From an uncultured Eubacteriales bacterium (GTDB lineage Bacteria; Bacillota; Clostridia; Oscillospirales; Oscillospiraceae): a DNA stretch of 64,000 nt. Positions 1-7,764 of the stretch are shown here, in pieces. Made by a program: the position numbers and the translations under genes. Positions within the stretch are counted from its first letter, which is position 1. Every line of letters starts with the position of its first letter. The stretch lies in contig CAKTSK010000005.1 of NCBI GenBank assembly GCA_934597725.1, forward strand, positions 27,929 to 91,928, written 5' to 3'. Below the pieces are notes generated by a model, which was given only the letters and a program-made list of their open reading frames with translations, did not search any database and was not told where the DNA came from.

Positions 1-173
1 ATGAACAGGAAGCAGAGACCTGCCGTCAGATGGTGTCCTATGCCCAGGAAAAGGGCTATGCGCCGGACCTTTCTCCCACACGCCGCCACCACGAAATTTA
101 TCTCAGCGACCCCCGGCGCTGCCTGCCCCACCGCCGGAAAACGATCCTCCGCCTGCCCGTCCGGCCTCTTTGA
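1..173 (+). CDS. GyrI-like small-molecule-binding domain protein, 3' end only
   Basis: An open frame enters from the left edge (first full codon at base 3) and stops at TGA 171-173, giving the last 56 residues of a protein. The ending contains a HHEIYLSDPRR segment followed by a basic KTILRLPV strand. This resembles the C-terminus of GyrI-like effector-binding domain proteins, whose typical end is 'EIYLSDPRR...KTVIRxPV'. Such proteins bind hydrophobic or cationic small molecules. The N-terminus lies outside the window, so an additional DNA-binding domain cannot be excluded. The SRPBCC gene follows 51 bases downstream on the same strand and may be co-transcribed. Confidence 0.65.
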   Translation, partial: EQEAETCRQMVSYAQEKGYAPDLSPTRRHHEIYLSDPRRCLPHRRKTILRLPVRPL

Positions 174-224
174 CAAACGCAGATGCCGCAGCAGAGCACC
201 ATAGCAACCCAAGGAAGTGATCCC

Positions 225-632
225 ATGGCCCGTTCCGTTGTAACCTTATCCTTCTCCTGTTCGCCAGAAGCGCTGTGGCACGTTGTCACCGATCTCACCG
301 ACACCGCCTGGCGCAGCGATCTGGTCCGGGTGGACGTGCTCTCTCCCCGGACCTTTGTGGAGATCCCTGTCCGGGGACACCCGACCCGCTTCACCATCAC
401 CGACAGCCAGCCCGGCCGGCGCTGGGCCTTTCAGATGGAGAACGACGCCTTCTCCGGCCAGTGGACGGGCATCTTTTCCGCTGCGGCAGAGGGGTCCTGT
501 TTGCAGATGACAGAGGTCGTCCAGGGCAAGCACTGGTGGATGCGTCCCCTGGTCCCCTGCTATCTGCGCCGCCAGCAGAGGCAGTATGCCCGCGACCTGA
601 CCCGGCGGGTGGCGCAGGTATCCCGCCGCTGA
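225..632 (+). CDS. SRPBCC (START/Bet v1-like) domain protein
   Basis: A 135-residue protein that fits one SRPBCC helix-grip fold: an early beta strand (VVTLSFSCSPEALWHVVTD), a central tryptophan-rich sheet (RRWAFQME, GQWTGIF) and a C-terminal amphipathic helix rich in Arg. Members bind hydrophobic ligands; the ligand here is unknown. The ATG at 225 was chosen because AAGGAAG sits eight bases upstream; an in-frame ATG at 183 has no such site. No signal peptide or membrane segment is seen, so it should be cytosolic. It lies just downstream of a GyrI-like domain gene, which suggests a small ligand-binding pair. Confidence 0.6.
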   Translation: MARSVVTLSFSCSPEALWHVVTDLTDTAWRSDLVRVDVLSPRTFVEIPVRGHPTRFTITDSQPGRRWAFQMENDAFSGQWTGIFSAAAEGSCLQMTEVVQGKHWWMRPLVPCYLRRQQRQYARDLTRRVAQVSRR

Positions 633-650
633 ACGCCGTTCTCCCCACGA

Positions 651-697
651 AACGATCCCCCTGGTTCGCACGAGAGGCACGAACCAGGGGGATCGTT
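651..697 (+). terminator. Perfect 18-bp inverted repeat between convergent genes
   Basis: Arms 651-668 and 680-697 are exact reverse complements with an 11-base loop. The site lies between the SRPBCC gene (+) and the YeiH-like gene (-), so it could end transcription from both sides. It lacks a clear T-tract, so the terminator call is moderate. Confidence 0.55.
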
Positions 698-736
698 ATG
701 GGAGGCAGATCGTGCTGCCGTCGTTGCGGAACAGAC

Positions 737-1765
737 TCACCAGAGGCCCATCACATGCTGCAGGAGCAGGGAGACCGCCGTGATGCTCACCCAGCAGGAG
801 AGGCCCAGCAGGATGGGCTTGCCGCCGCTGCGGATCAGCTTCACCACGTTCGTGTTCAGGCCGATGGCCGCCATGGCCATGACGATGAAGAACTTGGACA
901 GATCCTTGAGGGGCAGGAAGATCTCGCCCGGCACCCCCGCCGCCGTCGCCACCGTGGTGATGACGCTGGCGCCGATGAAGAACAGGATGAAGAAGGGGAA
1001 CACCGACCGCAGGGACACGCCGCCCTGTTCCGTCTCGGCCTTTTTCGCCCGCCGCAGGGCCAGCACCAGGGTGATGGGGATGATGGCCAGGGTCCGGGTG
1101 AGCTTCACCGTCACGGCCTTGTCCAGGGTCTGGCTGCCCAGGTGATACAGGCTGTCCCAGGTGGAGGCCGCCGCCGTGACCGAAGAGGTATCGTTGACGG
1201 CAGTGCCGGCGAAGATGCCGAAGGCTTCCCCGGAGGTGGTGGAGAAGCCGATGGCTCCGCCCAGCGCCGGGAAGAGCACGGCGGCCAGGATGTTGAACAG
1301 GAAGATGACGGAAATGGCCTGGGCCACCTCTTCCTCGTCCGCGTCGATGACCGGCGCAGTGGCGGCAATGGCGCTGCCGCCGCAGATGGAGGAACCCACT
1401 CCGATGAGGGTGGCGATGTTATCGGGCATTTTCAGCAGCCGGTGGAGCAGCCAGGCCACCACCAGAGAGGTGGCGATGGTGCAGACGATGATGGGCAGCG
1501 ACTGCCGCCCGGTCTGCAGCACCATGGTCAGGTTCATGCCAAAGCCCAGCAGGACCACGGCGTATTGGAGGATCTTCTTGGAGGTAAAGCGGATGCCCGA
1601 CTCCAGGCCGGACCAGCGCCGGATCACCGGGGCCAGGATCATGCCGATGGCAATGGCAAACACCGGGCCGCCCACCACCGGCAGCAGCCGGCCCAAGAAG
1701 GTGGCCGGCAGGGCCAGCAGGACGCACAGCAGCAGCCCTTTCCAGGTGGTCTTTACCTTGGTCAT
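737..1765 (-). CDS. YeiH family putative sulfate exporter (UPF0324)
   Basis: A 342-residue polytopic membrane protein with about ten hydrophobic segments. Recognisable family stretches include [18 protein letters not shown] in the middle and the [16 protein letters not shown] loop, both typical of the YeiH/UPF0324 family. The family is annotated as putative sulfate or small-anion exporters, but the substrate is not proven. The ATG at 1765 is preceded by AGGAAAGGGGG; the longer open frame upstream is polar and non-conserved in character. The gene is divergent from a LysR regulator, the usual arrangement for yeiH, so it is probably the target of that regulator. Confidence 0.85.
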   Translation of the reverse strand: MTKVKTTWKGLLLCVLLALPATFLGRLLPVVGGPVFAIAIGMILAPVIRRWSGLESGIRFTSKKILQYAVVLLGFGMNLTMVLQTGRQSLPIIVCTIATSLVVAWLLHRLLKMPDNIATLIGVGSSICGGSAIAATAPVIDADEEEVAQAISVIFLFNILAAVLFPALGGAIGFSTTSGEAFGIFAGTAVNDTSSVTAAASTWDSLYHLGSQTLDKAVTVKLTRTLAIIPITLVLALRRAKKAETEQGGVSLRSVFPFFILFFIGASVITTVATAAGVPGEIFLPLKDLSKFFIVMAMAAIGLNTNVVKLIRSGGKPILLGLSCWVSITAVSLLLQHVMGLW

Positions 1766-1906
1766 CCTCTGCGCCCCCTTTCCTGTCTGCGGCAGCCCTC
1801 CGCAGTCCGATGGGTGAAGCACGCCGTCGTTCTCGTCCGATGCGCCATCGTCTGTCCCTCCTTCTTCTGCCCCGGTCCGGGGCCAATCTCTTTTTTCTAT
1901 GGTTGT

Positions 1907-1935
1907 ACCATACCTCTTTTTCTCCATTTTGTAAA
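1907..1935 (-). promoter_or_regulatory. Promoter of the YeiH-like gene
   Basis: On the minus strand TTTACA (1930-1935), a 17-base spacer and TATGGT (1907-1912) form a sigma-A type promoter about 140 bases upstream of the ATG. It is back to back with the LysR promoter. Confidence 0.5.
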
Positions 1936-1945
1936 GTTATAATAT

Positions 1946-1974
1946 TTGATAGATAGATAAAAATATGTTATGAT
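1946..1974 (+). promoter_or_regulatory. Promoter of the LysR gene, with a nearby AT-rich dyad
   Basis: TTGATA (1946-1951), 17 bases and TATGAT (1969-1974). The stretch from about 1940 to 1971 is an imperfect inverted repeat (ATAATATTT ... AAAATATGTTAT) that lies between and over the two divergent promoters, a plausible LysR binding site. Confidence 0.55.
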
Positions 1975-2003
1975 GGCAACAAAATAAAAAGGAGGTCCTT
2001 GCG

Positions 2004-2879
2004 ATGCTGGACTTTCGCCTGGAGACCTTCCTGGCCGTCTGCCGGGAGATGAACTTTACCCGGGCCGCCGAGGCCCTGAACCTGACCCAGCCGGCGGTGT
2101 CCCAGCACATCCGGTATCTGGAGCAGCACTATGGCACGCCCCTGTTTTACCGGGAGCGCAAGCGCCTGACCCTCACCCCGGCCGGAGAGATCCTGCGGAC
2201 CTGTCTGGCCTCCCTGCACAACGACAAGAACACCATCCGCAAACGGATGCAGGAGAGCATGGCCGCCAAGAAGGTCCTCACCTTCGGCGTGACCATGACG
2301 GTGGGAGAGTACGCCATCGTCCCGGCCCTGGCCCGGCTGATCAAGGCCCACCCGGACACGGACTTCCACATCCGCTACGGCAACACCCAGACCCTGCTGG
2401 CCGCCCTGGAGGAGGGCAGCATCGACTTTGCCATCGTGGAGGGCTACTTTGACGCCAGCCGCTACCACACCCGCCTGTACCGCCGGGAGGATTACATCGC
2501 CGTGGCGGCGGCAGACCACCGGTTCCGGCAGCCGGTGCGCCGCCTGCGGGACCTGACCGGCGAACGGCTGCTGGTGCGGGAGCCCGGCTCCGGCACCCGG
2601 GCCATCCTGAGCCGGGCCCTGGCCCTGCAAAGCATGTCGCTGCTGGATTTTCACCATCTGGCCGAGATTGAAAACATCCACACCATCGTCTCCCTGCTGC
2701 GCCGGGACTGCGGCATCGCCTTTCTCTACCGGGCCGCCGTGGCCCAGGAGCTGGCCGACGGGGTCCTGCGGCAGATCCCCCTGGAGGACTTTGCCGTGCA
2801 GCACGATTTCACCGGCATCTGGAACCAGGGCAGCATCTTCTCCCAGGAATACGAGGCCATTCTGGACGAGCTGCGCTGA
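2004..2879 (+). CDS. LysR family transcriptional regulator
   Basis: A 291-residue regulator. Residues 1-62 form the winged helix-turn-helix (FTRAAEALNLTQPAVSQHI), and the rest is the two-lobed periplasmic-binding-like effector domain, including LLVREPGSGTRAIL, a motif shared with CysB/CysL/YeiE-like members. The start follows AAAAGGAGGT with good spacing. It is transcribed away from the YeiH-family exporter and probably controls that gene through the AT-rich region between them. The effector is not visible from sequence; sulfur-compound or acetate-like ligands would fit the family but this is inference. Confidence 0.9.
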   Translation: MLDFRLETFLAVCREMNFTRAAEALNLTQPAVSQHIRYLEQHYGTPLFYRERKRLTLTPAGEILRTCLASLHNDKNTIRKRMQESMAAKKVLTFGVTMTVGEYAIVPALARLIKAHPDTDFHIRYGNTQTLLAALEEGSIDFAIVEGYFDASRYHTRLYRREDYIAVAAADHRFRQPVRRLRDLTGERLLVREPGSGTRAILSRALALQSMSLLDFHHLAEIENIHTIVSLLRRDCGIAFLYRAAVAQELADGVLRQIPLEDFAVQHDFTGIWNQGSIFSQEYEAILDELR

Positions 2880-2893
2880 GGCGCACAAAAAGA

Positions 2894-2920
2894 GGAGGCT
2901 GGCCATGCAGGCCAGCCTCC
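2894..2920 (+). terminator. Hairpin after the LysR gene
   Basis: An 11-bp perfect stem (GGAGGCTGGCC, arms 2894-2904 and 2910-2920) with a five-base loop starts 15 bases after the stop codon. There is no T-run after it, so it may act as a weak or Rho-assisted terminator between convergent genes. Confidence 0.45.
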
Positions 2921-2996
2921 GCCAGGGATGCGATCGTATGGATTGTGTCTTCCGTTTCTGGGACAGGAAGCTTGGTTTCAGCGCTGGGAGTGCGGG

Positions 2997-3542
2997 TCAG
3001 GTCTTGTCCACCAGGATGCCGTAGCCGCCGTCGTTGCGGCGATAGACCACGGAGAACGCGTCGTCCTTCTCCTCATTGCGGAAGGCGAAGAAGGAGTGGC
3101 CGATCAGATTCATCTGCAGGATGGCTTCCTGCACCGACATGGGGCCAAACTCGAATTCCTTGGAACGGACCACCTGATAGGAAGGTTCATCGAAGCGGTC
3201 CACTTCGGGGATGAAGATGAGCTCGTCTGCGTCCTTTTCAAAAGCGTCCAGGTTGATGTTCTCTGCCAGCTTGGTGCGGTGATCTCTCAGCTGGCGACGG
3301 ATGGAGGAGACGGCGGCGTCGATGGAGACCAGCATATCCGAGGTCTTTTCCACCACACGGAAGATGGTGGAGCCGGAGAAGATGGTCAGTTCGATGACGT
3401 GCTTGCCGTCTTCGGCGCTGAAGACCACCACAGCTTCGGGGTCGCCCCGGAAGAGATGGTCCAGCTCGTTGATGCGCTGTTCTGCGTGGGAGTATACACG
3501 ATCAGGAACGGTCATGTTCTTGTTGGAAAATTGGATCTTCAT
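2997..3542 (-). CDS. hpf: Ribosome hibernation promoting factor, long form (copy 1)
   Basis: A 181-residue protein in the length range of long HPF. The N-terminal ~105 residues form the S30AE/RaiA domain (KIQFSNKNMTVPDRVYSHAE ...). The C-terminal ~60 residues form the dimerisation domain (MSVQEAILQMNLIGHSFFAF ... NDGGYGILVDK). In Firmicutes long HPF joins two 70S ribosomes into inactive 100S dimers in stationary phase. The ATG at 3542 has AAAGGAG eight bases upstream; the earlier in-frame ATG at 3560 overlaps that site and was rejected. A second long-form paralog lies at 22619-23161, which is unusual for one genome. Confidence 0.93.
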   Translation of the reverse strand: MKIQFSNKNMTVPDRVYSHAEQRINELDHLFRGDPEAVVVFSAEDGKHVIELTIFSGSTIFRVVEKTSDMLVSIDAAVSSIRRQLRDHRTKLAENINLDAFEKDADELIFIPEVDRFDEPSYQVVRSKEFEFGPMSVQEAILQMNLIGHSFFAFRNEEKDDAFSVVYRRNDGGYGILVDKT

Positions 3543-3654
3543 AACGACTACTCCTTTCAAGCGCCTGACTCAGCGTTGGCGAACACCCGTGGGGTTCTCA
3601 CGCGCTGAAACAGCTGATTCCGATAACTAACACTTCCTTCCTATCACTATCGGT

Positions 3655-3683
3655 ATTATAGCACACTTTTCCAATTTTGCAAA
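3655..3683 (-). promoter_or_regulatory. Promoter of hpf copy 1
   Basis: On the minus strand a perfect TATAAT (3655-3660) with an extended TGC in front, 17 bases from a weaker TTTGCA (3678-3683). The leader to the ATG is about 105 bases. The rest of the gap 3684-3779 is AT-rich and shows no gene. Confidence 0.6.
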
Positions 3684-3779
3684 TACTTTTTTCGTCTTTT
3701 TTGTAGATTTCCTAAAAACTATTTTCTGCTGCAACAAAACGCCTGCCAAAGCCGCCCGGTCCCCGCAAGGGAGCCGGGC

Positions 3780-3828
3780 AAAAAACGCGCCTGTCTCTGC
3801 GGGGATCTCTCCCGCAGAGACAGGCGCG
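3780..3828 (-). terminator. Rho-independent terminator of the ABC/SLH operon
   Basis: An 18-bp perfect stem (arms 3786-3803 and 3811-3828, loop seven bases) followed on the minus strand by six T residues (3780-3785). It sits 18 bases after the stop codon of the SLH gene and so ends the transcript that begins near 9345. Confidence 0.9.
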
Positions 3829-3846
3829 CGCTTTCTGGCAGCAGGG

Positions 3847-4902
3847 TCAGAACAGCCCCTGATAGCCGTCGATATAGTAGTCCATCACCACCAGCTCCTC
3901 CACCTCGGTCCCGTCCTCCAGGGCGCCGGTGCCGCGGAGCTTGAAGGTCAGCACGGGGTAGGTCACCCCGTTGGCCTGCACCGTTTCCGTGGCGCGCTCC
4001 TTGGCCTTGGCCTCGTCAAAGGTCAGGCGGACCAGGGCAAAGGCGCCGGGCAGCGCCACGGTCTGCTCCTCTTTGTCGCTGACCTTCTGGCAGTGCTTCT
4101 TCACGGCCTCCGGGGTCTCCCAGCCCTCCAGGGTGCAGGGCAGGCCGTTGACCGTGGCCTGGGTCACCCGGAACCTGGTATAGGTCTCCGGGCTGTCCTT
4201 CTCCGCAGCAAAGGAAAAGAACAGGTTGTCCTTGCGGCTGGTGACGCAGTCCTCCCGCCACAGGCAGCGGCTGGCCGGGTCGGTATAGCCCTGCTGGGCC
4301 AGCCGGTCGGCCAGGGTCTGCTCGGTCCCTTTGGACACCGCCGACAGGGCCTTCCGGGACAGCCAGGCCACATCCCCCCGGTCAAAGGCCGTGGTCTCGG
4401 CCCCATACTCCCCCTGGGTGATGCCCAGGGCGTCCGAGAGTACCCAGGGGGTCTCCCAGGAGAAGTCTGTCTGGGAGTCATACCCCAGGGCCCGCAGCAC
4501 AAAGGTCAGGTATTCCCGGGGCTGCAGGGGGCTGTCCGGCACGAACCGGGTGGGGCTTTTGCCGTCGGTGAGGCCGGCCTCATAGGCATAGCCCACATAG
4601 GGGGCCGCCCAGTCGGGCACATCCTCGAAGGGGGTGTGCCAGGTCCCCTCCTGGGCTTGCTTCTCCTGGCCCAGCAGGCGCACCAGCATGGTCACGCCCT
4701 GGGCACGGTTGGGGGTCTTTTCCAGGTCAAAGACCGGAAATCCTTCTTCGTCGGTGCCGGTCCCCTGGAACAGGCCCATCCGGTAGAGCTGCCAGGCTGC
4801 GTCCTCCTCCTCCACCGCCGGGGCGGCCAGGGCGGGTACGGTCAGGCTCAGGCTCAGAAGCAGGGCCAGCAGGCCCGCCAGACATTTTTTGCTTGTTTGC
4901 AT
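3847..4902 (-). CDS. Secreted S-layer homology (SLH) domain protein
   Basis: A 351-residue protein with a signal peptide (residues 1-27, ending ALA-A). Three SLH-like repeats cover about residues 30-190; the clearest is the second, with PFEDVPDWAAPYVGYAYEAG followed by RFVPDSPLQPREY. SLH repeats hold proteins on the pyruvylated wall polymer. The C-terminal ~150 residues are mixed alpha/beta with no domain I recognise. It is the last gene of a minus-strand series, only 27 bases after the second binding lipoprotein, and is followed by a strong terminator. Its role beside a transporter is unknown; a surface-display role is inferred. Confidence 0.75.
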   Translation of the reverse strand: MQTSKKCLAGLLALLLSLSLTVPALAAPAVEEEDAAWQLYRMGLFQGTGTDEEGFPVFDLEKTPNRAQGVTMLVRLLGQEKQAQEGTWHTPFEDVPDWAAPYVGYAYEAGLTDGKSPTRFVPDSPLQPREYLTFVLRALGYDSQTDFSWETPWVLSDALGITQGEYGAETTAFDRGDVAWLSRKALSAVSKGTEQTLADRLAQQGYTDPASRCLWREDCVTSRKDNLFFSFAAEKDSPETYTRFRVTQATVNGLPCTLEGWETPEAVKKHCQKVSDKEEQTVALPGAFALVRLTFDEAKAKERATETVQANGVTYPVLTFKLRGTGALEDGTEVEELVVMDYYIDGYQGLF

Positions 4903-4929
4903 GGGTGTTCTCCTCTGCCGCCGGAACGG

Positions 4930-5985
4930 TTACTGGGCGCGGTCCAGAGACTGCCAGGCGTTGTCCAGGAAGCTCTCGTCGTAGATCTTGTCCGACGTGG
5001 TGTCCTGGGTGATGCCGCCGGCCAGCTTGGTCAGCTTGAGGGCCGCCTGGAAGCCGGTGTCGGTGTGGTAGCCGGTGTAGTTGGCCACCTGATGCTCCTT
5101 GTCGTACTGGGCGTCGTAGAGCAGCTCCTCCTGGGCGCCGTCGAACAGGGGCAGCATCTTTTCCGCGATCTCCTCGGGGGTGGCCTGCTCCATCCACTGC
5201 ATGGCCTTGACCATGGCGTTGACGGCCTTCTGGATCAGCTCCGGGTCGGACTGGATCAGCTCATCAGAGGCAATGACCGTAAAGAGTTCATACGTGGGCG
5301 AACCGATAATTTTTTCGATCTCTGCCTCGTTGGTCCCGTCTACAATGACTACACCGCCCTGATCTGCCAGCTTCTTTGCCGACCAGGGGTTGGCAGATAC
5401 CGCCGCCTGAAGCTCACCGCTCTCAATGGCAGCGGCATACCCTGCACTGGCCATCGTAGTCACATTCACATCTGCGGCAGGGTCCATTCCCGCAGAGGCG
5501 ATGCAAGCCTTGGCAAACGAATACGGCCCGCTGTTGGTGCTCTGTCCTCCGGCCACAGTCTGCCCTTTCAGAGACTCAATGGTCGCATACTTCTCACTGG
5601 CCCCCACCAGCTGATAGGGATACTTTTGCGTGGAAGAAAGCACGACCTTACACCCCTGGCCGGATTCATTGACCATGAGCGCCGTTTCAATGCCCTTCAA
5701 GCAGAACTGCGCCTCTCCGGCCAGCACCGGCGCTGTCGCGTCGCCGCCCTTGATGGTCTGGAACTCTGCGTCCAGCCCTTCCTCGGCAAAGTAGCCCAGG
5801 GTCTGGGCCAGATAGGCAGGGGCCCAGTGGTAGCCGCGCACCTGCTCGGTGATGACGATTTTTTGCAGCTTCTCCTGGTCGGCGGTGTCGCCGTCCTCTT
5901 TCGGGGCGGACTCGGTCTGGCCGCAGCCGGCCAGCAGGCCCAGGGCCATGGTCATGGCCAGCAGACAGGCAAGTAATTTTTTCAT
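4930..5985 (-). CDS. ABC transporter substrate-binding lipoprotein, NMT1/THI5-like (copy B)
   Basis: A 351-residue protein with a lipoprotein signal (LGLLAGC, Cys near residue 21) and an NMT1/SsuA/TauA-type binding domain (APAYLAQTLGYFAEEGLD; NPWSAKKLADQGG). It would capture a small solute (sulfonate, nitrate, pyrimidine or similar) for the permease and ATPase encoded upstream. It is a close paralog of the protein at 6637-7695. At the DNA level both ends are nearly identical to that copy, while the interior (about 5280-5740) is clearly more divergent and AT-richer in codon choice, which suggests recombination or partial gene conversion. The substrate cannot be read from the sequence. Confidence 0.88.
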   Translation of the reverse strand: MKKLLACLLAMTMALGLLAGCGQTESAPKEDGDTADQEKLQKIVITEQVRGYHWAPAYLAQTLGYFAEEGLDAEFQTIKGGDATAPVLAGEAQFCLKGIETALMVNESGQGCKVVLSSTQKYPYQLVGASEKYATIESLKGQTVAGGQSTNSGPYSFAKACIASAGMDPAADVNVTTMASAGYAAAIESGELQAAVSANPWSAKKLADQGGVVIVDGTNEAEIEKIIGSPTYELFTVIASDELIQSDPELIQKAVNAMVKAMQWMEQATPEEIAEKMLPLFDGAQEELLYDAQYDKEHQVANYTGYHTDTGFQAALKLTKLAGGITQDTTSDKIYDESFLDNAWQSLDRAQ

Positions 5986-6016
5986 ACGGATTCTCCTTTT
6001 TTCGTTCCGGGGCCGT

Positions 6017-6577
6017 TCAGAATGCCCCCAAATGTTCCAGCAGGATCTTGCACCCCAGCAGAATCAGAATCCCACCGCCTAAGACCTCGGCCTTGGCCCG
6101 GTACCGGGTCCCGCACAGGCTGCCCAGCTTCACACCCAGGGCAGAGAGCAGGAAGGTCACTGCGGCAATGAACGTCACCGCCGGCAGGATGTCCACCGCC
6201 AGAAAGGCAAAGGTGATGCCCACCGCCAGGGCGTCGATGCTGGTGGCCAGGGCCATGGCCAGCATGATCCCCGCAGCCAGGGAGGCATCGGTCCCTTCGC
6301 TCTCCTCCTGGCGGGCCTCCCGGAGCATGTTGATCCCCAGGACCACCAGCAGGGCAAAGGCGATCCAATGGTCCACCGCCGCGATGTACCCGGCAAAGCG
6401 GGAGCCCAGGAACCAGCCCGCCAGCGGCATCAGCCCCTGGAACCCGCCGAACCACAGGCCCACGACCGCCGCGCGGCCCGGGGTGACCCGGTCCATGGCC
6501 AGGCCCTTACAGATGGACACCGCAAAGGCATCCATGGATAACCCCACCGCCAGCAGGGTCAGTTCCAGCAATCCCAT
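6017..6577 (-). CDS. mntP: Manganese efflux pump MntP
   Basis: A 186-residue membrane protein with six predicted helices arranged as an internal duplication. The paired acidic motifs GLSMDAFAVSICKGL near the N-terminus and ATSIDALAVGITFAF in the middle are the MntP signature; these Asp residues line the Mn(II) path. It lies between the two binding-lipoprotein genes with gaps of only 31 and 59 bases, so it should be co-transcribed with the importer. MntP genes are more commonly controlled by a yybP-ykoY Mn riboswitch; I see no room for one here. Why a metal exporter sits in this operon is unclear. Confidence 0.9.
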   Translation of the reverse strand: MGLLELTLLAVGLSMDAFAVSICKGLAMDRVTPGRAAVVGLWFGGFQGLMPLAGWFLGSRFAGYIAAVDHWIAFALLVVLGINMLREARQEESEGTDASLAAGIMLAMALATSIDALAVGITFAFLAVDILPAVTFIAAVTFLLSALGVKLGSLCGTRYRAKAEVLGGGILILLGCKILLEHLGAF

Positions 6578-6636
6578 CGGTCACATCCCTCCCGGGGTCA
6601 CCCTATGCCTGGGCGGCAGCCGGTATGTCTCGTCGC

Positions 6637-7695
6637 TCACTGGGCGTCTTTCCCCAGGGCCTGCCAGGCACTGTCCAGGAAGCTCTCGTCGTAGATCTTG
6701 TCCTCGGTGGTGTCCTGGGTGATGCCGCCGGCCATCTTGGTGAGCTTCACCGCCGCGTGGAAGCCGGACTCGGTGTGGTAGCCGGTGTAGTTGGCCACCT
6801 GATGCTCCTTGTCATACTGGGCGTCGTAGAGCAGTTCTTCCTGGGCGCCGTCAAACAGGGGCAGCATCTTTTCTGCGATCTCCTCGGGGGTGGCCTGCTC
6901 CATCCACTGCATGGCCTTGGCCATGGCGTTGACGGCCTTCTGGACCAGCTCGGGGTCGGACTGGATCAGCTCGTCGGAGGTGAGCACGGCAAAAAGCTCA
7001 TAGGTGGGAGAGCCGATGATCTTCTCGATCTCAGCCTCGTCGGTGCCGTCCACGATGACCACGCCGCCCAGGTCCGCCAGCTTCTTGGCCGACCAGGGGT
7101 TGGTGGACACTGCGCCCTGCAGCTCGCCGCTCTCGATGGCGGCGGCATAGCCGGCGCTGGCCATGCTGGTCACCTCCACGTCTGCGTCGGGGTCCATCCC
7201 GGCGGCGGTGATGCAGGCCTTGGCAAAGGTGTAGGGGCCGCTGTTGGCGCTCAGGCCGCCGGCCACCACCTGCCCTTTCAGAGACTCGATGGTGCTGTAG
7301 TTCTCGTTGGCCCCCACCAGCTGATAGGGATACTTCTGGGTGGCCGAGACGATGACCTTGCAGCCCTGCCCGGCTTCGTTGAGCATGAGCGAGGTCTCGA
7401 TGCCCTTCAGGCAGAACTGGGCGTCGCCGGACAGCACCGGGGTGGTGGCATCGCCGCCCTTGATGGTCTGGAACTCTGCGTCCAGCCCCTCCTCGGCGAA
7501 ATAGCCCAGGGTCTGGGCCAGATAGGCAGGGGCCCAGTGGTAGCCGCGCACGTCCTCGGTAATGACGATCTTTTGCAGCTTCTCCTGGCCGGCGGTGTCG
7601 CCGTCCTCTTTCGGGGCGGGCTCGGTCTGGCCGCAGCCGGCCAGCAGGCCAAAGACCAGCGCCAGCGGCAGCAGCAGGGCAAATACTTTCTTCAT
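6637..7695 (-). CDS. ABC transporter substrate-binding lipoprotein, NMT1/THI5-like (copy A)
   Basis: A 352-residue lipoprotein (LVFGLLAGC lipobox) of the NMT1/SsuA/TauA class, with the same layout as the 4930-5985 copy and long identical stretches (YHWAPAYLAQTLGYFAEEGL; IEKIIGSPTYELF). It is the first binding protein after the permease gene (gap 69 bases), so it is the likely original partner of the transporter, with copy B arising by duplication. Start codon ATG follows AAAAGGAGG. It would be exported and lipid-anchored outside the membrane. Substrate unknown. Confidence 0.9.
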   Translation of the reverse strand: MKKVFALLLPLALVFGLLAGCGQTEPAPKEDGDTAGQEKLQKIVITEDVRGYHWAPAYLAQTLGYFAEEGLDAEFQTIKGGDATTPVLSGDAQFCLKGIETSLMLNEAGQGCKVIVSATQKYPYQLVGANENYSTIESLKGQVVAGGLSANSGPYTFAKACITAAGMDPDADVEVTSMASAGYAAAIESGELQGAVSTNPWSAKKLADLGGVVIVDGTDEAEIEKIIGSPTYELFAVLTSDELIQSDPELVQKAVNAMAKAMQWMEQATPEEIAEKMLPLFDGAQEELLYDAQYDKEHQVANYTGYHTESGFHAAVKLTKMAGGITQDTTEDKIYDESFLDSAWQALGKDAQ

Positions 7696-7764
7696 GGGAA
7701 TCCTCCTTTTTATGATTGGTTGTGGTCGGATCTATTGCTTCCGCCGAAGCGGATACCACCGGTT

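Noticed and set aside
275..1942. Long plus-strand open frame of 555 codons
   Set aside because: It runs over the SRPBCC gene in another frame and antisense to the YeiH gene. Its protein is Gly/His/Gln-rich with no family sign, typical of shadow frames in GC-rich DNA.
4093..5976. Plus-strand open frame of 627 codons opposite the SLH and binding-protein genes
   Set aside because: Antisense shadow: the minus-strand genes have signal peptides, ribosome-binding sites and known domains, and this frame has none of them.
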